From Pseudokordiimonas caeni (GTDB taxonomy: Bacteria; Pseudomonadota; Alphaproteobacteria; Sphingomonadales; Kordiimonadaceae): 64,000 bases of DNA. The notes under the pieces were generated by a model. That model saw only the letters and a list, made by a program, of their open reading frames with translations. It did not search any database and was not told the DNA's origin. The stretch spans positions 807,091 to 871,090 of the forward strand of contig NZ_JAPPRR010000002.1 of assembly GCF_026719705.1 (NCBI RefSeq), read 5' to 3'. A program made the translations under genes and the position numbers. Within the stretch, counting starts at the first letter, position 1; each line of letters opens with the position of its first letter. This document shows, in pieces, positions 18,706-26,863 of this stretch.

Positions 18706-18873
18706 GGAGTTGCCTCTCCCTAATTATTGTGCGGGGCAGCATTTCTGCCCGTACCTCTTTCAAAGCTTCCCCCCGGAAGCCGCACGAAAGAGCCTCAAAA
18801 GAAATGGGACCAACAGCGTTATCCCAAGGCCCATGCTCTGTCAATGCAGTGCAGCAAAGATAGTTAGGGGCCC

Positions 18874-19455
18874 TTACCGATGGGCGCCGGGCACCCACAG
18901 GATATCATTGTGGCCGTTGCCGTTCAGTACACGGCCGAGAACGAAAAGATGATCCGAAAGCCGGTTCAGATAGCGGATCGCCGCCGGATTGATCGGCATT
19001 TCTTCGGCGGCGGCCACTGCCAGCCGTTCGGCGCGGCGCACCACGGTGCGGGCGAGGTGTGCGAAGGAGGCGGCAGGCGTGCCGCCGGGCAGGATGAAGC
19101 TTGTCAGCGGCTTCAGGCCTTCGTTCATCGCATCGATCTCGCGTTCCAGCCGCTCCACCTGCGCTTCGATGATGCGAAGGACCATTTCGGACGGCGCGAA
19201 ATCATCACCCGGTGTGGCGAGATCGGCGCCGAGGTCAAAGAGGTCGTTCTGGATGCGCATCAGCATGGCATCGGCGGCCTCGGCGGATTCGCCGGTGTCG
19301 AGCGCCTGCCGGATGAGGCCGATGGTGGCGTTTGCCTCATCGACCGTGCCGTAAGCCTCGATCCGGATGTCGTGCTTCTTGAGGCGCGAGCCATCGACAA
19401 GCGAGGTTTCGCCCTTGTCGCCGCCGCGGGTGTAGATTTTGGTCAGCTTCACCAT
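18874..19455 (-). CDS. ATP:cob(I)alamin adenosyltransferase (PduO type)
   Basis: A 193-residue PduO/MMAB-type enzyme that adenosylates cobalamin. The ATP-binding N-terminus KIYTRGGDKGETSL and the EAYGTVDEANATIG segment are diagnostic, and ARTVVRRAER with RYLNRLSDHLFVL form the conserved C-terminal helices. It supplies coenzyme B12 for mutases. The gene follows the small membrane protein by six bases. Confidence 0.93.
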   Translation of the reverse strand: MVKLTKIYTRGGDKGETSLVDGSRLKKHDIRIEAYGTVDEANATIGLIRQALDTGESAEAADAMLMRIQNDLFDLGADLATPGDDFAPSEMVLRIIEAQVERLEREIDAMNEGLKPLTSFILPGGTPAASFAHLARTVVRRAERLAVAAAEEMPINPAAIRYLNRLSDHLFVLGRVLNGNGHNDILWVPGAHR

Positions 19456-19461
19456 GACGGA

Positions 19462-19659
19462 TCAGCCTGCCGACGCCATCAGCGCGACGATGAACAGGAG
19501 AAGAATGGTGATGGCCTGCGAGGCGACCCGCGCCTGCATCAGCTTGTTGCCATATTTCTTGTTGAAGTCACCGCCCTTGGCCATCGCCGTGACCCCGAAG
19601 ATCAGGATACCGAGCGTGATGAGCGCGAAAATGAGGGCGAGGATGATCAGGAATTTCAT
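19462..19659 (-). CDS. Twin-transmembrane (HIG1-like) small protein
   Basis: A 65-residue protein with two membrane helices (residues 3-26 and 46-62) joined by a positively charged loop (KGGDFNKKYGNKLMQARV). That loop resembles HIG1-domain proteins, which associate with respiratory complexes. It sits directly upstream of the adenosyltransferase, an arrangement seen elsewhere in alphaproteobacteria. GGAAAG lies upstream of the ATG. Confidence 0.8.
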   Translation of the reverse strand: MKFLIILALIFALITLGILIFGVTAMAKGGDFNKKYGNKLMQARVASQAITILLLFIVALMASAG

Positions 19660-19706
19660 GATGTGATACTTTCCAGACTGGCTTTTCGGCCACTATAGGC
19701 GGCACC

Positions 19707-20585
19707 TCAGGGCTGGCAAGGCGAAAGCTCGGCGCCGGGCCAAAGTGTCGCAGGGTCCACGCCCGCTTCGCGGAGCGATTTCAGGGTAACCGAAAGATTG
19801 CGTTTGGCGAAGCGCTGGCCGTGCTCATCCAGCAGCAGCGGGTGGTGATGATAGCGCGGTGTGGGCAACCCCAGAAGCCGTTGCAGCAGCACATGGATAT
19901 GGGTCGCCTCGAAAAGATCGACCCCGCGCACCACATCGGTAATGCCCTGCAGGGCATCGTCGTGCGTGACGGCCAGATGATAGCTCGTGGGTGTATCCTT
20001 GCGGGCGAGGACCACATCGCCATGCATTTCGGGCTTCGCTTCCTGCCAGCCCGCATGCGCGTCATGCCAGCGAAGCGGATCGCTGCCGGCCATGGTTCTG
20101 GCGGCGGCAACATCCAGCCGCCAGGCGTGGGCGTCGCCTGCCTCGATACGGGCCTGACGTTCGCCTGCGCTCAGCCCCCGGCAAGTGCCGGGGTATAGGG
20201 CGCCGTCCGGCCCGTGCGGGGCCGATGGGGAGCGGGCGATTTCCTCGGCAATTTCTTTCCTGGTACAGAAGCAGGGATAGACAGCCCCCATTGCCTTCAG
20301 CTTTTCAAGGGCGGCGGCATAGTCCGCCATATGCTCGCTTTGCCGCCTCACGGGGGTGGGATAGCTGATGCCGAGCCAGGCCATGTCCTCGTGGATCGCG
20401 GCGACGAATTCCTCGCGGCAGCGGGTGGTGTCGATATCCTCGATCCGCAGCAGAAACGTGCCGCCGGCAGCCTCTGCGAGCTTCCACGCCATGAGGGCGG
20501 AATAAGCGTGGCCCTTGTGCAGATGCCCCGTGGGGCTCGGCGCGAAACGGGTGATGAAGGGTCTGTCGCCTTGGGGCATCGTCAT
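19707..20585 (-). CDS. gluQ: Glutamyl-Q tRNA(Asp) synthetase
   Basis: A 292-residue truncated GluRS-like enzyme that attaches glutamate to queuosine 34 of tRNA(Asp). RFAPSPTGHLHKGHA contains the class I HxGH signature, and RIEDIDTTR follows. The C-terminal anticodon-binding domain of GluRS is absent, as expected. RFAKRNLSVTL is the KMSKS-equivalent. ATG 20585 is chosen; MPQ two codons later is also possible. A four-Cys zinc site is only partly visible (YPCFCTRKEI, and CRG later). Confidence 0.9.
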   Translation of the reverse strand: MTMPQGDRPFITRFAPSPTGHLHKGHAYSALMAWKLAEAAGGTFLLRIEDIDTTRCREEFVAAIHEDMAWLGISYPTPVRRQSEHMADYAAALEKLKAMGAVYPCFCTRKEIAEEIARSPSAPHGPDGALYPGTCRGLSAGERQARIEAGDAHAWRLDVAAARTMAGSDPLRWHDAHAGWQEAKPEMHGDVVLARKDTPTSYHLAVTHDDALQGITDVVRGVDLFEATHIHVLLQRLLGLPTPRYHHHPLLLDEHGQRFAKRNLSVTLKSLREAGVDPATLWPGAELSPCQP

Positions 20586-20758
20586 GCTAATATCCGGGGG
20601 TGGTCGGAACAATCATCTACTCAATATAGTTGTTTGTAATGACCGTGTAACACTGTATCTTGATTCTCAAGATGTCGGAGCTAGCCCGGCCAGTGTGGCA
20701 TGGGTGGCGAAGCCGGCGATCGGCGCCGGCTCTGTTCCGACTGATGGGGGAACAGGGA

Positions 20759-21331
20759 ATGGGTGTCAACTTTCTGCCCCGCACGATGTCACCGGACAGT
20801 TGCCCGGCGCTGGTGCTGAACGCCGACTACAGGCCGCTCAGTTACTATCCGCTCAGTATCTGGCACTGGCAAACGGCTCTCAAGGCCGTTTTTTTGGACC
20901 GTGTGACCATCCTTTCCGAATATGACTTCGCCGTTCACTCCCCCTCCACCAGCCTCAATCTCCCGAGCGTCATCGCGCTCAAGAAATATGTCCGCCCGCC
21001 CAAATTTCCGGCTTTCACGCGGTTCAACGTGTTCTTGCGCGATCGCTTCTCCTGCCAGTATTGCGGGGCAACGGAGGACCTGACCTTCGATCATGTGCTG
21101 CCGCGGCGGCTGGGCGGGCGCACCAGCTGGACGAACATCACCACGGCCTGTGCGCCCTGCAATCTTGCCAAGGGCGGCCGTACCCCGCAGGAAGCCCATA
21201 TGATCCCGCACGAATGGCCGGTCCGCCCGACCAACAGCCAGTTGCATGAAAACGGCCGTCATTTCCCGCCGAACTATCTGCATGAAAGCTGGCGCGACTT
21301 TCTTTACTGGGATGTCGAGCTCGAAACCTGA
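20759..21331 (+). CDS. HNH endonuclease
   Basis: A 190-residue HNH nuclease. The zinc-supporting pairs CQYC and CAPCNLAKG flank the catalytic segment LTFDHVLPRRLGGRTSWTNI. Homologues with a conserved N-terminus (ALVLNADYRPLSYYPLS) are chromosomal and widespread, so a mobile origin is unlikely. ATG 20759 has GGGGGAACAGGGA just upstream. The preceding 170 bases are AT-richer and probably carry promoters for this gene and for gluQ. Confidence 0.9.
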   Translation: MGVNFLPRTMSPDSCPALVLNADYRPLSYYPLSIWHWQTALKAVFLDRVTILSEYDFAVHSPSTSLNLPSVIALKKYVRPPKFPAFTRFNVFLRDRFSCQYCGATEDLTFDHVLPRRLGGRTSWTNITTACAPCNLAKGGRTPQEAHMIPHEWPVRPTNSQLHENGRHFPPNYLHESWRDFLYWDVELET

Positions 21332-21349
21332 GATCAGGTTCCCCGAAAT

Positions 21350-21943
21350 TCAGACCCGCTTGGCGAGCCAGATGGCGGCGCGGCAGCCGACCTTGATGGC
21401 GCCTGAAAGGGCTGCGTAACCGGGCGTTTCCTCGGCGCCGTGCTCGATGGCGGTGTCGCGGTGTTCCACCTCTTCCGCCTGGAACTGGGCGATGGTTTCC
21501 TCGAAGTCCGGGTCGGCGTTCGTGGCCGTCAGCCGGTCGCGCTGGGCCTGATAATGGCCATCGATCACTTCTTCCACCGCCGCGGTGCACGCCATGGCGG
21601 CCTTTTCGCCCATCAGCGCGGTGGCCGCACCAAGTGCGAAACCTGCGACATCCCAGAAGGGGGCCAGGGCAGTGGGGCGCACGCCGCGGTCCTTGATCAG
21701 CTTGTTGAAGCGATCAAGATGCACTTCTTCCTGCGCCAGCATGTGGCGGATCATGGCGGATTTCGGATGGCGGTCGCCCAGAACCGCAAGCTGACCCTGA
21801 TAGATGCGCACGGCGCCAAACTCGCCAGCGTGATCGACGCGCACCATACGGTCGATCTCGGTCGTCATCGACCGGTCGCCCGGCAACGGGCGCGGCGGAT
21901 CGAAGGGTTTGTCATCCATCTTGGTGTCGGGTTTCTCGGTCAT
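21350..21943 (-). CDS. coq7: Demethoxyubiquinone hydroxylase Coq7
   Basis: A 197-residue ferritin-like diiron monooxygenase of ubiquinone synthesis. Iron ligands are in VDHAGEFGA, EEVHLDRF, EEVIDGHY and EEVEHRD. It hydroxylates demethoxyubiquinone before the last methylation. The proline-rich 20-residue N-terminal extension is slightly longer than usual. It lies three bases after the dsbB stop. Confidence 0.95.
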   Translation of the reverse strand: MTEKPDTKMDDKPFDPPRPLPGDRSMTTEIDRMVRVDHAGEFGAVRIYQGQLAVLGDRHPKSAMIRHMLAQEEVHLDRFNKLIKDRGVRPTALAPFWDVAGFALGAATALMGEKAAMACTAAVEEVIDGHYQAQRDRLTATNADPDFEETIAQFQAEEVEHRDTAIEHGAEETPGYAALSGAIKVGCRAAIWLAKRV

Positions 21944-21946
21944 GCC

Positions 21947-22423
21947 TCAGTCCTTCCGGCGGGCCGCGCGCAGGCTGAAGAAGGCAAGCGCAAGGCCGAC
22001 CATGGCATTATAGCCCGCCATGGAAATGCCGAACAAGCGCCAAGCTGCCGCATCGCAGCGCACAAGCGGCGCATCCTGCAGGGCGGCCAGGGCATCCTCG
22101 ACGCTGCCGGTCAGGTTCAGCGCACCACTGCAATGGGCCGGGCCTTCCCACCATTTGTTTTCCACGCCCGCATGGAAAGCGCCGATCACGCTGGTGGTGA
22201 GGAAAAGGAGGGCGAAGGCCCACATCAGGCGCCGGTCGCTGGCCCGGCCTGCAACAAGCGCGATGATCCCGAGGGCGATGGCGGCCATATAGGGATAGCG
22301 CTGCCACCAGCACATTTCGCATGGCGGGTAGCCCGCAAACTGGAAGCCATAAGCCGTGCCAAGCACAAGGATGGCTGCCAGCGTGGCGGCGGCGACGGGA
22401 TAGCGGTCAGGCAAGGCGGTCAT
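21947..22423 (-). CDS. dsbB: Disulfide bond formation protein DsbB
   Basis: A 158-residue four-helix membrane protein that reoxidises DsbA with quinone. The first cysteine pair is CEMC after the first helix, and the second pair is HC...VRC in the second periplasmic loop. ATG 22423 begins MTALPDRYP; an upstream in-frame ATG at 22543 would bury the start in the YqaA gene. The start overlaps the upstream YqaA-type gene by a few codons in another frame. Confidence 0.9.
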   Translation of the reverse strand: MTALPDRYPVAAATLAAILVLGTAYGFQFAGYPPCEMCWWQRYPYMAAIALGIIALVAGRASDRRLMWAFALLFLTTSVIGAFHAGVENKWWEGPAHCSGALNLTGSVEDALAALQDAPLVRCDAAAWRLFGISMAGYNAMVGLALAFFSLRAARRKD

Positions 22424-22431
22424 CGGCGGTC

Positions 22432-23010
22432 TCAGACAAATTTCAGGGCAACAAAACCGCCAACCAGCAGTGCCACGAAAAGGGTGAAGACAAGCGACAG
22501 TCGCTTTTCGACAAAGGCACGGATCGGCGGCCCGAATTTCCACAGGAGCAACGCTTCGGCGAAGAAGCGCGGCGCCCGGGCCGGAATGCAGGACAGCATG
22601 AACAACAGGGGGTCAAGCCCCGCCACGCCGCTTGCAATCGTGATCACCTTGAAGGGAATGGGGGTCAGCCCGCCAATCAAAACAATGAGAACACCATATT
22701 CGGCATAATAGGCTTCGAACGCCGCGAACTTCTCGGCGTAGCCGTAAAGCTCGATCAGCGGCAGTGCCACGGCCTCATAAAGAAAATGGCCAATCAGATA
22801 GCCGAATGCGGCGCCGATCACCGATGCGATGGTGGTGATGAGCGCCAGCCGCCACGCGCGGCTCTTATCGGCGATGATCATCGGCATCAGGAGGATATCG
22901 GGCGGGATCGGGAAGAAGCTCGCTTCCGCGAAGCTCAGGCCTGCGAGCCATTTTTCCCCCGAGGGGCGGGCGACACGGTCCATCGACCAGTCGTAAAGGC
23001 GTTTCAGCAT
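22432..23010 (-). CDS. YqaA/DedA-family membrane protein
   Basis: A 192-residue integral membrane protein of the VTT (SNARE-associated) family, YqaA branch. FAEASFFPIPPDILL is the re-entrant family motif and GGLTPIPFKVITIASG is its second half. Relatives act as lipid scramblases or flippases for undecaprenyl phosphate or other lipids; the substrate here is unknown. It is the first gene of the yqaA-dsbB-coq7 set. Confidence 0.88.
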   Translation of the reverse strand: MLKRLYDWSMDRVARPSGEKWLAGLSFAEASFFPIPPDILLMPMIIADKSRAWRLALITTIASVIGAAFGYLIGHFLYEAVALPLIELYGYAEKFAAFEAYYAEYGVLIVLIGGLTPIPFKVITIASGVAGLDPLLFMLSCIPARAPRFFAEALLLWKFGPPIRAFVEKRLSLVFTLFVALLVGGFVALKFV

Positions 23011-23145
23011 GAAGTGTCCCGTCTTTGATGTGGCGTAATGGTGCCCTCTGGCGCGACCCTAAGGCGGCTTGTTCCCGTGGTCAATCGACACTATCGTGCC
23101 TTAACCATATCGGGACTTGGTGATCATACCGGGGGAGGAAGATCG

Positions 23146-24399
23146 ATGCGTCTTGTCCGTTTCATTCTGTTGTTCTTGTGGGCGCCCGTGGCGGCGAGTG
23201 CGGCCACGCTTGAAGGGCTGCCCAATGCCGCACCTGCAAGTGCGGGCATGTCTGCCGAGGCGCTGGCGGCCATCAAACCGCATTTCGAGGCCTATGTGGA
23301 CGAAGGCAAGCTTGGCGGGCTTGCCACGCTTGTTTCCCGCAATGGCAAGATCGTCCATTTCGAAACCTATGGTGACCGCGACGTAGCCGCAGGCGACCCG
23401 ATCCGCGCTGATACGATCTATCGCATCTATTCCATGACCAAGCCGATCACCGGCGTGGCATTGATGATGCTGTATGAAGAAGGCAAGTTCCGGCTGGACG
23501 ACCCGGTGGAGAAATATATCCCGGCCTTCAGGAATGCCCGGGTATTTGTCAGCAAGGATGAGACGGGCAAGGTGACGACCGAGCCTGCGAACCGGCCGGT
23601 GACGATGCTTGATATGATGCGCCACACGGCGGGGCTTACCTATGGCGTGTTCGGGGATACACCGGTTGACCAGATGTACAAGGATTCCGGCCTGTTCCGC
23701 CCTGACACCTTCCCGAAGGACGGTGATAATTTCGCGTTGTGGGCCGAGCGGCTGGCTACGCAGCCGCTCCTCTATCAGCCGGGCGAAAAATGGGTTTATT
23801 CACTAGCGGTAGACGTGCAGGGCTATCTGGTTGAACTGCTATCGGGCATGCCTTTCGAGGATTTTTTGCAGAAGCGCCTTTTTGGCCCGCTTGGCATGAA
23901 AGACACCGGCTTCCGGGTGACGGCGGACAAGCTTGACCGGTTTGCCGAAATCTATACCCGCGAGGAAGGCAAGGATGGCGTCGTACCGGCGCGTGGTGGC
24001 CTTTTGCAGGACTTCACGGCTGAGCCGCCTTTCCCTTCGGGCGGTGGCGGCCTTGTTTCCACCATTTCCGATTACTGGCGTTTCGCCCAGATGATGCTGA
24101 ATGGTGGCGAGCTTGATGGTGTGCGCGTCCTGAAGCCCGAAACGGTGGCGTTGATGACCGAGAACCATCTGCCGCCGGCGATTCCCTCGATCAGCGATGT
24201 GGGACAGGAGGTTGGCTTCGGTCTCGATTTCGCGGTGAAAGGCGGAGAGTTTTACTGGAGCGGCATGGCCAACACCTTCTTCTGGGTAGACCGTGACCAT
24301 GACGTGGTAGCCATCGTGATGACCAACTATGTGCCCTTCGGCGCTTACCCGATCCGCGCCGAGTTCCATGATATGGTGACGGCGGCGATCACGCGCTGA
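23146..24399 (+). CDS. Exported serine hydrolase (beta-lactamase class C family)
   Basis: A 417-residue exported hydrolase. A signal peptide ends at about residue 20 (ASAA). The catalytic SMTK has Ser96 and Lys99, the tyrosine is in KWVYSLAVD, and the third motif appears as a WSG rather than KTG, so it is more likely an esterase than a lactamase. GGGGGAGGAAG precedes ATG 23146. A perfect terminator follows. Family members include EstB and hydrolases of cyclic or D-amino substrates. Confidence 0.87.
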   Translation: MRLVRFILLFLWAPVAASAATLEGLPNAAPASAGMSAEALAAIKPHFEAYVDEGKLGGLATLVSRNGKIVHFETYGDRDVAAGDPIRADTIYRIYSMTKPITGVALMMLYEEGKFRLDDPVEKYIPAFRNARVFVSKDETGKVTTEPANRPVTMLDMMRHTAGLTYGVFGDTPVDQMYKDSGLFRPDTFPKDGDNFALWAERLATQPLLYQPGEKWVYSLAVDVQGYLVELLSGMPFEDFLQKRLFGPLGMKDTGFRVTADKLDRFAEIYTREEGKDGVVPARGGLLQDFTAEPPFPSGGGGLVSTISDYWRFAQMMLNGGELDGVRVLKPETVALMTENHLPPAIPSISDVGQEVGFGLDFAVKGGEFYWSGMANTFFWVDRDHDVVAIVMTNYVPFGAYPIRAEFHDMVTAAITR

Positions 24400-24422
24400 C
24401 AGGCACCGCCAAAGCTTTTTGC

Positions 24423-24455
24423 AAGGCCGGGCATGGCAATGTGCCCGGCCTTTTC
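24423..24455 (+). terminator. Rho-independent terminator of the serine hydrolase gene
   Basis: An 11-bp perfect stem AAGGCCGGGCA / TGCCCGGCCTT with an 8-base loop is followed by a TTTTC tail. Confidence 0.85.
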
Positions 24456-24652
24456 TGTTCGGATCAGGGTCTGTTGGCACACATTCTGCTTCTCTGGTCA
24501 GCGTTCGGGAAGCGGTGGCCGAGCAGGCAGGCAGATGCTCGATCTCAGGCGACTTCATCCGCGGTCACCTTTCCCGGACAACCCGGCACACCTTGCCGTG
24601 GAGGGTCTTTTTACCCGTCTCATCGAAGGCCCGCACCGCATCCAAACACCGC
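24456..24652. other. Intergenic stretch without recognised gene
   Basis: About 200 bases between the hydrolase terminator and the tRNA promoter. Short open frames exist on both strands, but none has a ribosome site or recognisable sequence. I see no repeat. Confidence 0.5.
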
Positions 24653-24680
24653 TTGACGCCGATAGGTCTGTCGCTATGAT
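24653..24680 (+). promoter_or_regulatory. Sigma-70-type promoter of tRNA-Leu
   Basis: TTGACG at 24653 and TATGAT at 24675 are separated by 16 bases, a near-consensus housekeeping promoter. The expected transcription start is about 14 bases before the tRNA. Confidence 0.75.
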
Positions 24681-24700
24681 GCCGCAACCTTCATGGGCGT

Positions 24701-24785
24701 GCCCCCGTGGCGGAATCGGTAGACGCGCTTGACTCAAAATCAAGTGTCCTTGGACGTGTCCGTTCGAGTCGGACCGGGGGCACCA
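24701..24785 (+). tRNA. tRNA-Leu (anticodon CAA)
   Basis: An 85-base type II tRNA with CCA encoded. The acceptor arms GCCCCCG and CGGGGGC pair perfectly. The anticodon stem CTTGA / TCAAG encloses the loop CTCAAAA, giving anticodon CAA for UUG codons. The T arm GTCCG-TTCGAGT-CGGAC is regular and the variable arm is long. Confidence 0.96.
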
Positions 24786-24990
24786 TCAACTTTTCCGAAT
24801 TGTATTTTTGCACCGGATGCAGGCCTTGGTTGAATTCTTCAGGGCTGACTGAAACGGTCGATTGTTGACGACTCTTGGACGGACTGAATAGCCGATTCGC
24901 TGAGGCCTAGCGCCCCTCCGTCCCAGAATGAGACAGAGTTGAGGGCGGGGCCAGATGGGCCTGTTCATAAAATTTTAAGCTTATTCAAGC

Positions 24991-25009
24991 AGTTAACGAA
25001 TTGTTAACT
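24991..25009. promoter_or_regulatory. CtrA-like palindrome TTAAC-N6-TTAAC
   Basis: AGTTAAC and GTTAACT form a perfect 7-bp inverted repeat with spacer GAATT. Within it TTAA-N7-TTAAC matches the full binding consensus of the alphaproteobacterial cell-cycle and motility regulator CtrA. It sits about 30-50 bases upstream of a possible promoter. Regulation by CtrA is inference. Confidence 0.5.
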
Positions 25010-25038
25010 TTTTACGTCACCGACGCATAAATCACTGA

Positions 25039-25068
25039 TTGGTCTAGGGATATTTTTTCTGCTAGGAT
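25039..25068 (+). promoter_or_regulatory. Possible promoter for the PEP-CTERM gene
   Basis: TTGGTC at 25039 and TAGGAT at 25063 with an 18-base spacer. The -35 match is partial. The position, 30 bases after the CtrA-like palindrome, gives the pairing some support. Confidence 0.35.
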
Positions 25069-25280
25069 GCAGCCAACCTGACAGATAATCAGGTGCATTT
25101 TACTGAAAGCTCCCGGTATCGAGTCGAGGGGACGGGCATCCCCCCATCATCAGGCATGAGGACAAGCGGCATGTGTCGCGTGTCGCTTTGTGTTCGGTGT
25201 CCTGCGCTTCGTGATCTGATCCGGATGGTCCGGTCGATAGAAGGGCGCTTCGAATTAATAATGCTTCAAGGAGGCTGAAG

Positions 25281-25928
25281 ATGAAAAAACTGATTGCCGC
25301 TATGGCACTCTCCGCTGGGCTGGCGATGCCGGCTTCGGCAGCTATCAATATCATTCCGAACGAACCGGTAACCACGGTTGCCTGGAACAACAACTACGAA
25401 GACGAAATCAACGCATGGGCCGGTGGCCTTGCCGATTTCTACGGCGGCGCTGGTCTCTTCTCGACCTCGGCCGGTACGCTCCATTTCTACTTCATGGCTG
25501 CTGAAAGCGGCTGGAGCGACACCTTCACCGCCGATGGCGGCGCGGTGACCTACAAAGAAACCGAGTCCTACTCGGCTTGGGGCCCGGCTCAGTGGATCGG
25601 CTCGATGGGCATCGGCGCTGGTGCCATCACCGACCTGCATTTCTCGGCACCGAAAGGTACCTTCTCGGGTGGCAACACCGCTGACGTTGGTGTTGACGGC
25701 GAATTCGCCATCATCAGCAAGGGCGGCACCTGGGCTCATGACGAGCTGCTGTTCGCCTTTGACGACACCTGCTGCGACAATGGCGTCGACGACAACCACG
25801 ACGACATCATCATTCTTGCCAAGTTCATCTCGGCTGTTCCTGAGCCGGCTACCTGGCTGATGATGATCATGGGCTTCGGCCTTGTGGGCCTTGCTGCTCG
25901 CCGTCGTTCGGCTATTGCTACTGCCTGA
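25281..25928 (+). CDS. PEP-CTERM sorting domain protein
   Basis: A 215-residue exported protein. An N-terminal signal ends at about residue 20 (MPASAA), the mature part is rich in Gly, Asp, Trp and aromatic residues, and the C-terminus has the PEP-CTERM signal: VPEPATW (about 186-192), a hydrophobic helix LMMIMGFGLVGLA, and RRRS. Such proteins are processed by exosortase and placed at the surface or in extracellular matrix. The mature region contains a possible acidic calcium-type patch (DDTCCDNGVDDNHDD). AAGGAGG precedes the ATG. No exosortase is in the window. Function unknown. Confidence 0.88.
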   Translation: MKKLIAAMALSAGLAMPASAAINIIPNEPVTTVAWNNNYEDEINAWAGGLADFYGGAGLFSTSAGTLHFYFMAAESGWSDTFTADGGAVTYKETESYSAWGPAQWIGSMGIGAGAITDLHFSAPKGTFSGGNTADVGVDGEFAIISKGGTWAHDELLFAFDDTCCDNGVDDNHDDIIILAKFISAVPEPATWLMMIMGFGLVGLAARRRSAIATA

Positions 25929-25956
25929 TATCAGGTACAAAGCATGATCAATGAAA

Positions 25957-25986
25957 CGGGCGCCTTCGGGCGCCCGATTTCTTTTC
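25957..25986 (+). terminator. Terminator of the PEP-CTERM gene
   Basis: CGGGCGCC-TTCG-GGCGCCCG, a perfect 8-bp stem with a UUCG tetraloop, followed by ATTTCTTTTCT. It could also act on the convergent tonB transcript, with a weaker T-run. Confidence 0.9.
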
Positions 25987-26031
25987 TAGTCCTGCTGGCC
26001 CTTTCTGCTGGCAGGGGGCGGTGCGGCCGGT

Positions 26032-26649
26032 TCAATTGTCGCCCAGGGCGAACGTGAATCTATACTGCACGCCGGAGGCCGGGATCGCGACACCATCAAC
26101 CACCCGGGGTTTGTACTTGAATTTGGCGGCAGCATCCCGCGCCGCCCTTTCGAAATACCCGGCAGGTTCGGCTTCCAGAATGACGATTGAGGACGGGTCC
26201 ACTGTGCCGTCAGGATTGATGGTCAGGCTGACGACGGCATAGCCTTCGACCCCCTGCGTGAGGGCCCTGCGGGGATAGACGGGCTGGACACGGACAATAG
26301 GCAGGGCGTTGCCATCGACAAGCCCGCCAAGTTCAGGGCCGGTCTCTGTGCCCAATGGGGGTGCCTCCGGAGGAGTGACACTGAACGTGGTATCGATGGT
26401 GGGCGCCCGCTTTTCAGGATCGGGGTCCGTTGCTGGCGGGATGACCGTCGGTGGGACTTCAACCGTCCAGTCGTTTTTGACGGGTACCGGCTCGACGATA
26501 TGCTGGAAAACCTGCGGCATGGGGCGCAGGGGACCATCGCTCAGATCCACTTCATCCCTGAAAACAACAAGGCCTTGCATCAGGAATGCAAGGCCGAAGG
26601 TTACCGCGGATGCGCCGATCATGGATGTAGAGAGACGTGCAACTGTCAT
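26032..26649 (-). CDS. TonB-like energy transducer, second copy
   Basis: A 205-residue TonB protein: one N-terminal membrane helix (about 9-30), a proline-rich spacer (VEVPPTVIPPATDPDP), and the C-terminal domain with YPRRALTQGVEGYAVVSL and FKYKPRVV. It is clearly paralogous to the TonB at 28242-28862: the last ~90 residues align along their whole length. ATG 26649 has a strong AGGAGG site. It lies 150 bases beyond the terminator of the main Ton cluster, so it probably has its own promoter or depends on readthrough. Confidence 0.9.
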   Translation of the reverse strand: MTVARLSTSMIGASAVTFGLAFLMQGLVVFRDEVDLSDGPLRPMPQVFQHIVEPVPVKNDWTVEVPPTVIPPATDPDPEKRAPTIDTTFSVTPPEAPPLGTETGPELGGLVDGNALPIVRVQPVYPRRALTQGVEGYAVVSLTINPDGTVDPSSIVILEAEPAGYFERAARDAAAKFKYKPRVVDGVAIPASGVQYRFTFALGDN

Positions 26650-26799
26650 AAGGCCTCCTCTCGCAAGAGCAGTGCGTTTGACGGCAGCGTCACGCACTGC
26701 ATACAGTAATGATAATCGATTGCAGATTGATTGACCAGCCTGCTCGATTTCAGGATGCCTGTCCATATGCCGGCGCTGTCGGGGGGAGGCTTGAAGCCC

Positions 26800-26828
26800 A
26801 AAAGAAAACGGCGCCCGAAGGCGCCGTT
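26800..26828 (-). terminator. Terminator of the main Ton cluster
   Basis: Perfect 9-bp stem AACGGCGCC / GGCGCCGTT with a tetraloop, followed in the minus direction by TTCTTTT. It ends the transcript that carries the TPR gene and separates it from the second tonB. Confidence 0.88.
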
Positions 26829-26863
26829 CCCGTCGATTTAACGAAGCGTTGTCGGAAACCCGA

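Larger units (their letters stand above)
24786..25280. other. Long leader/intergenic region before the PEP-CTERM gene
   Basis: Nearly 500 bases, locally AT-rich (24960-25070), with no supported gene; a 61-codon frame at 25093-25278 lacks a ribosome site and recognisable content. It holds the CtrA-like palindrome and a possible promoter listed separately, and probably encodes a 5-prime untranslated leader of about 200 bases for the PEP-CTERM gene. Confidence 0.5.

Noticed and set aside
18734-18750. GGGCAG / CTGCCC inverted repeat in the etfB leader
   Set aside because: Only six base pairs and not close to a ribosome site or T-run; too weak to call.
25093-25278. 61-codon frame before the PEP-CTERM gene
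   Set aside because: No ribosome site, no recognisable sequence, and it lies in the likely untranslated leader.
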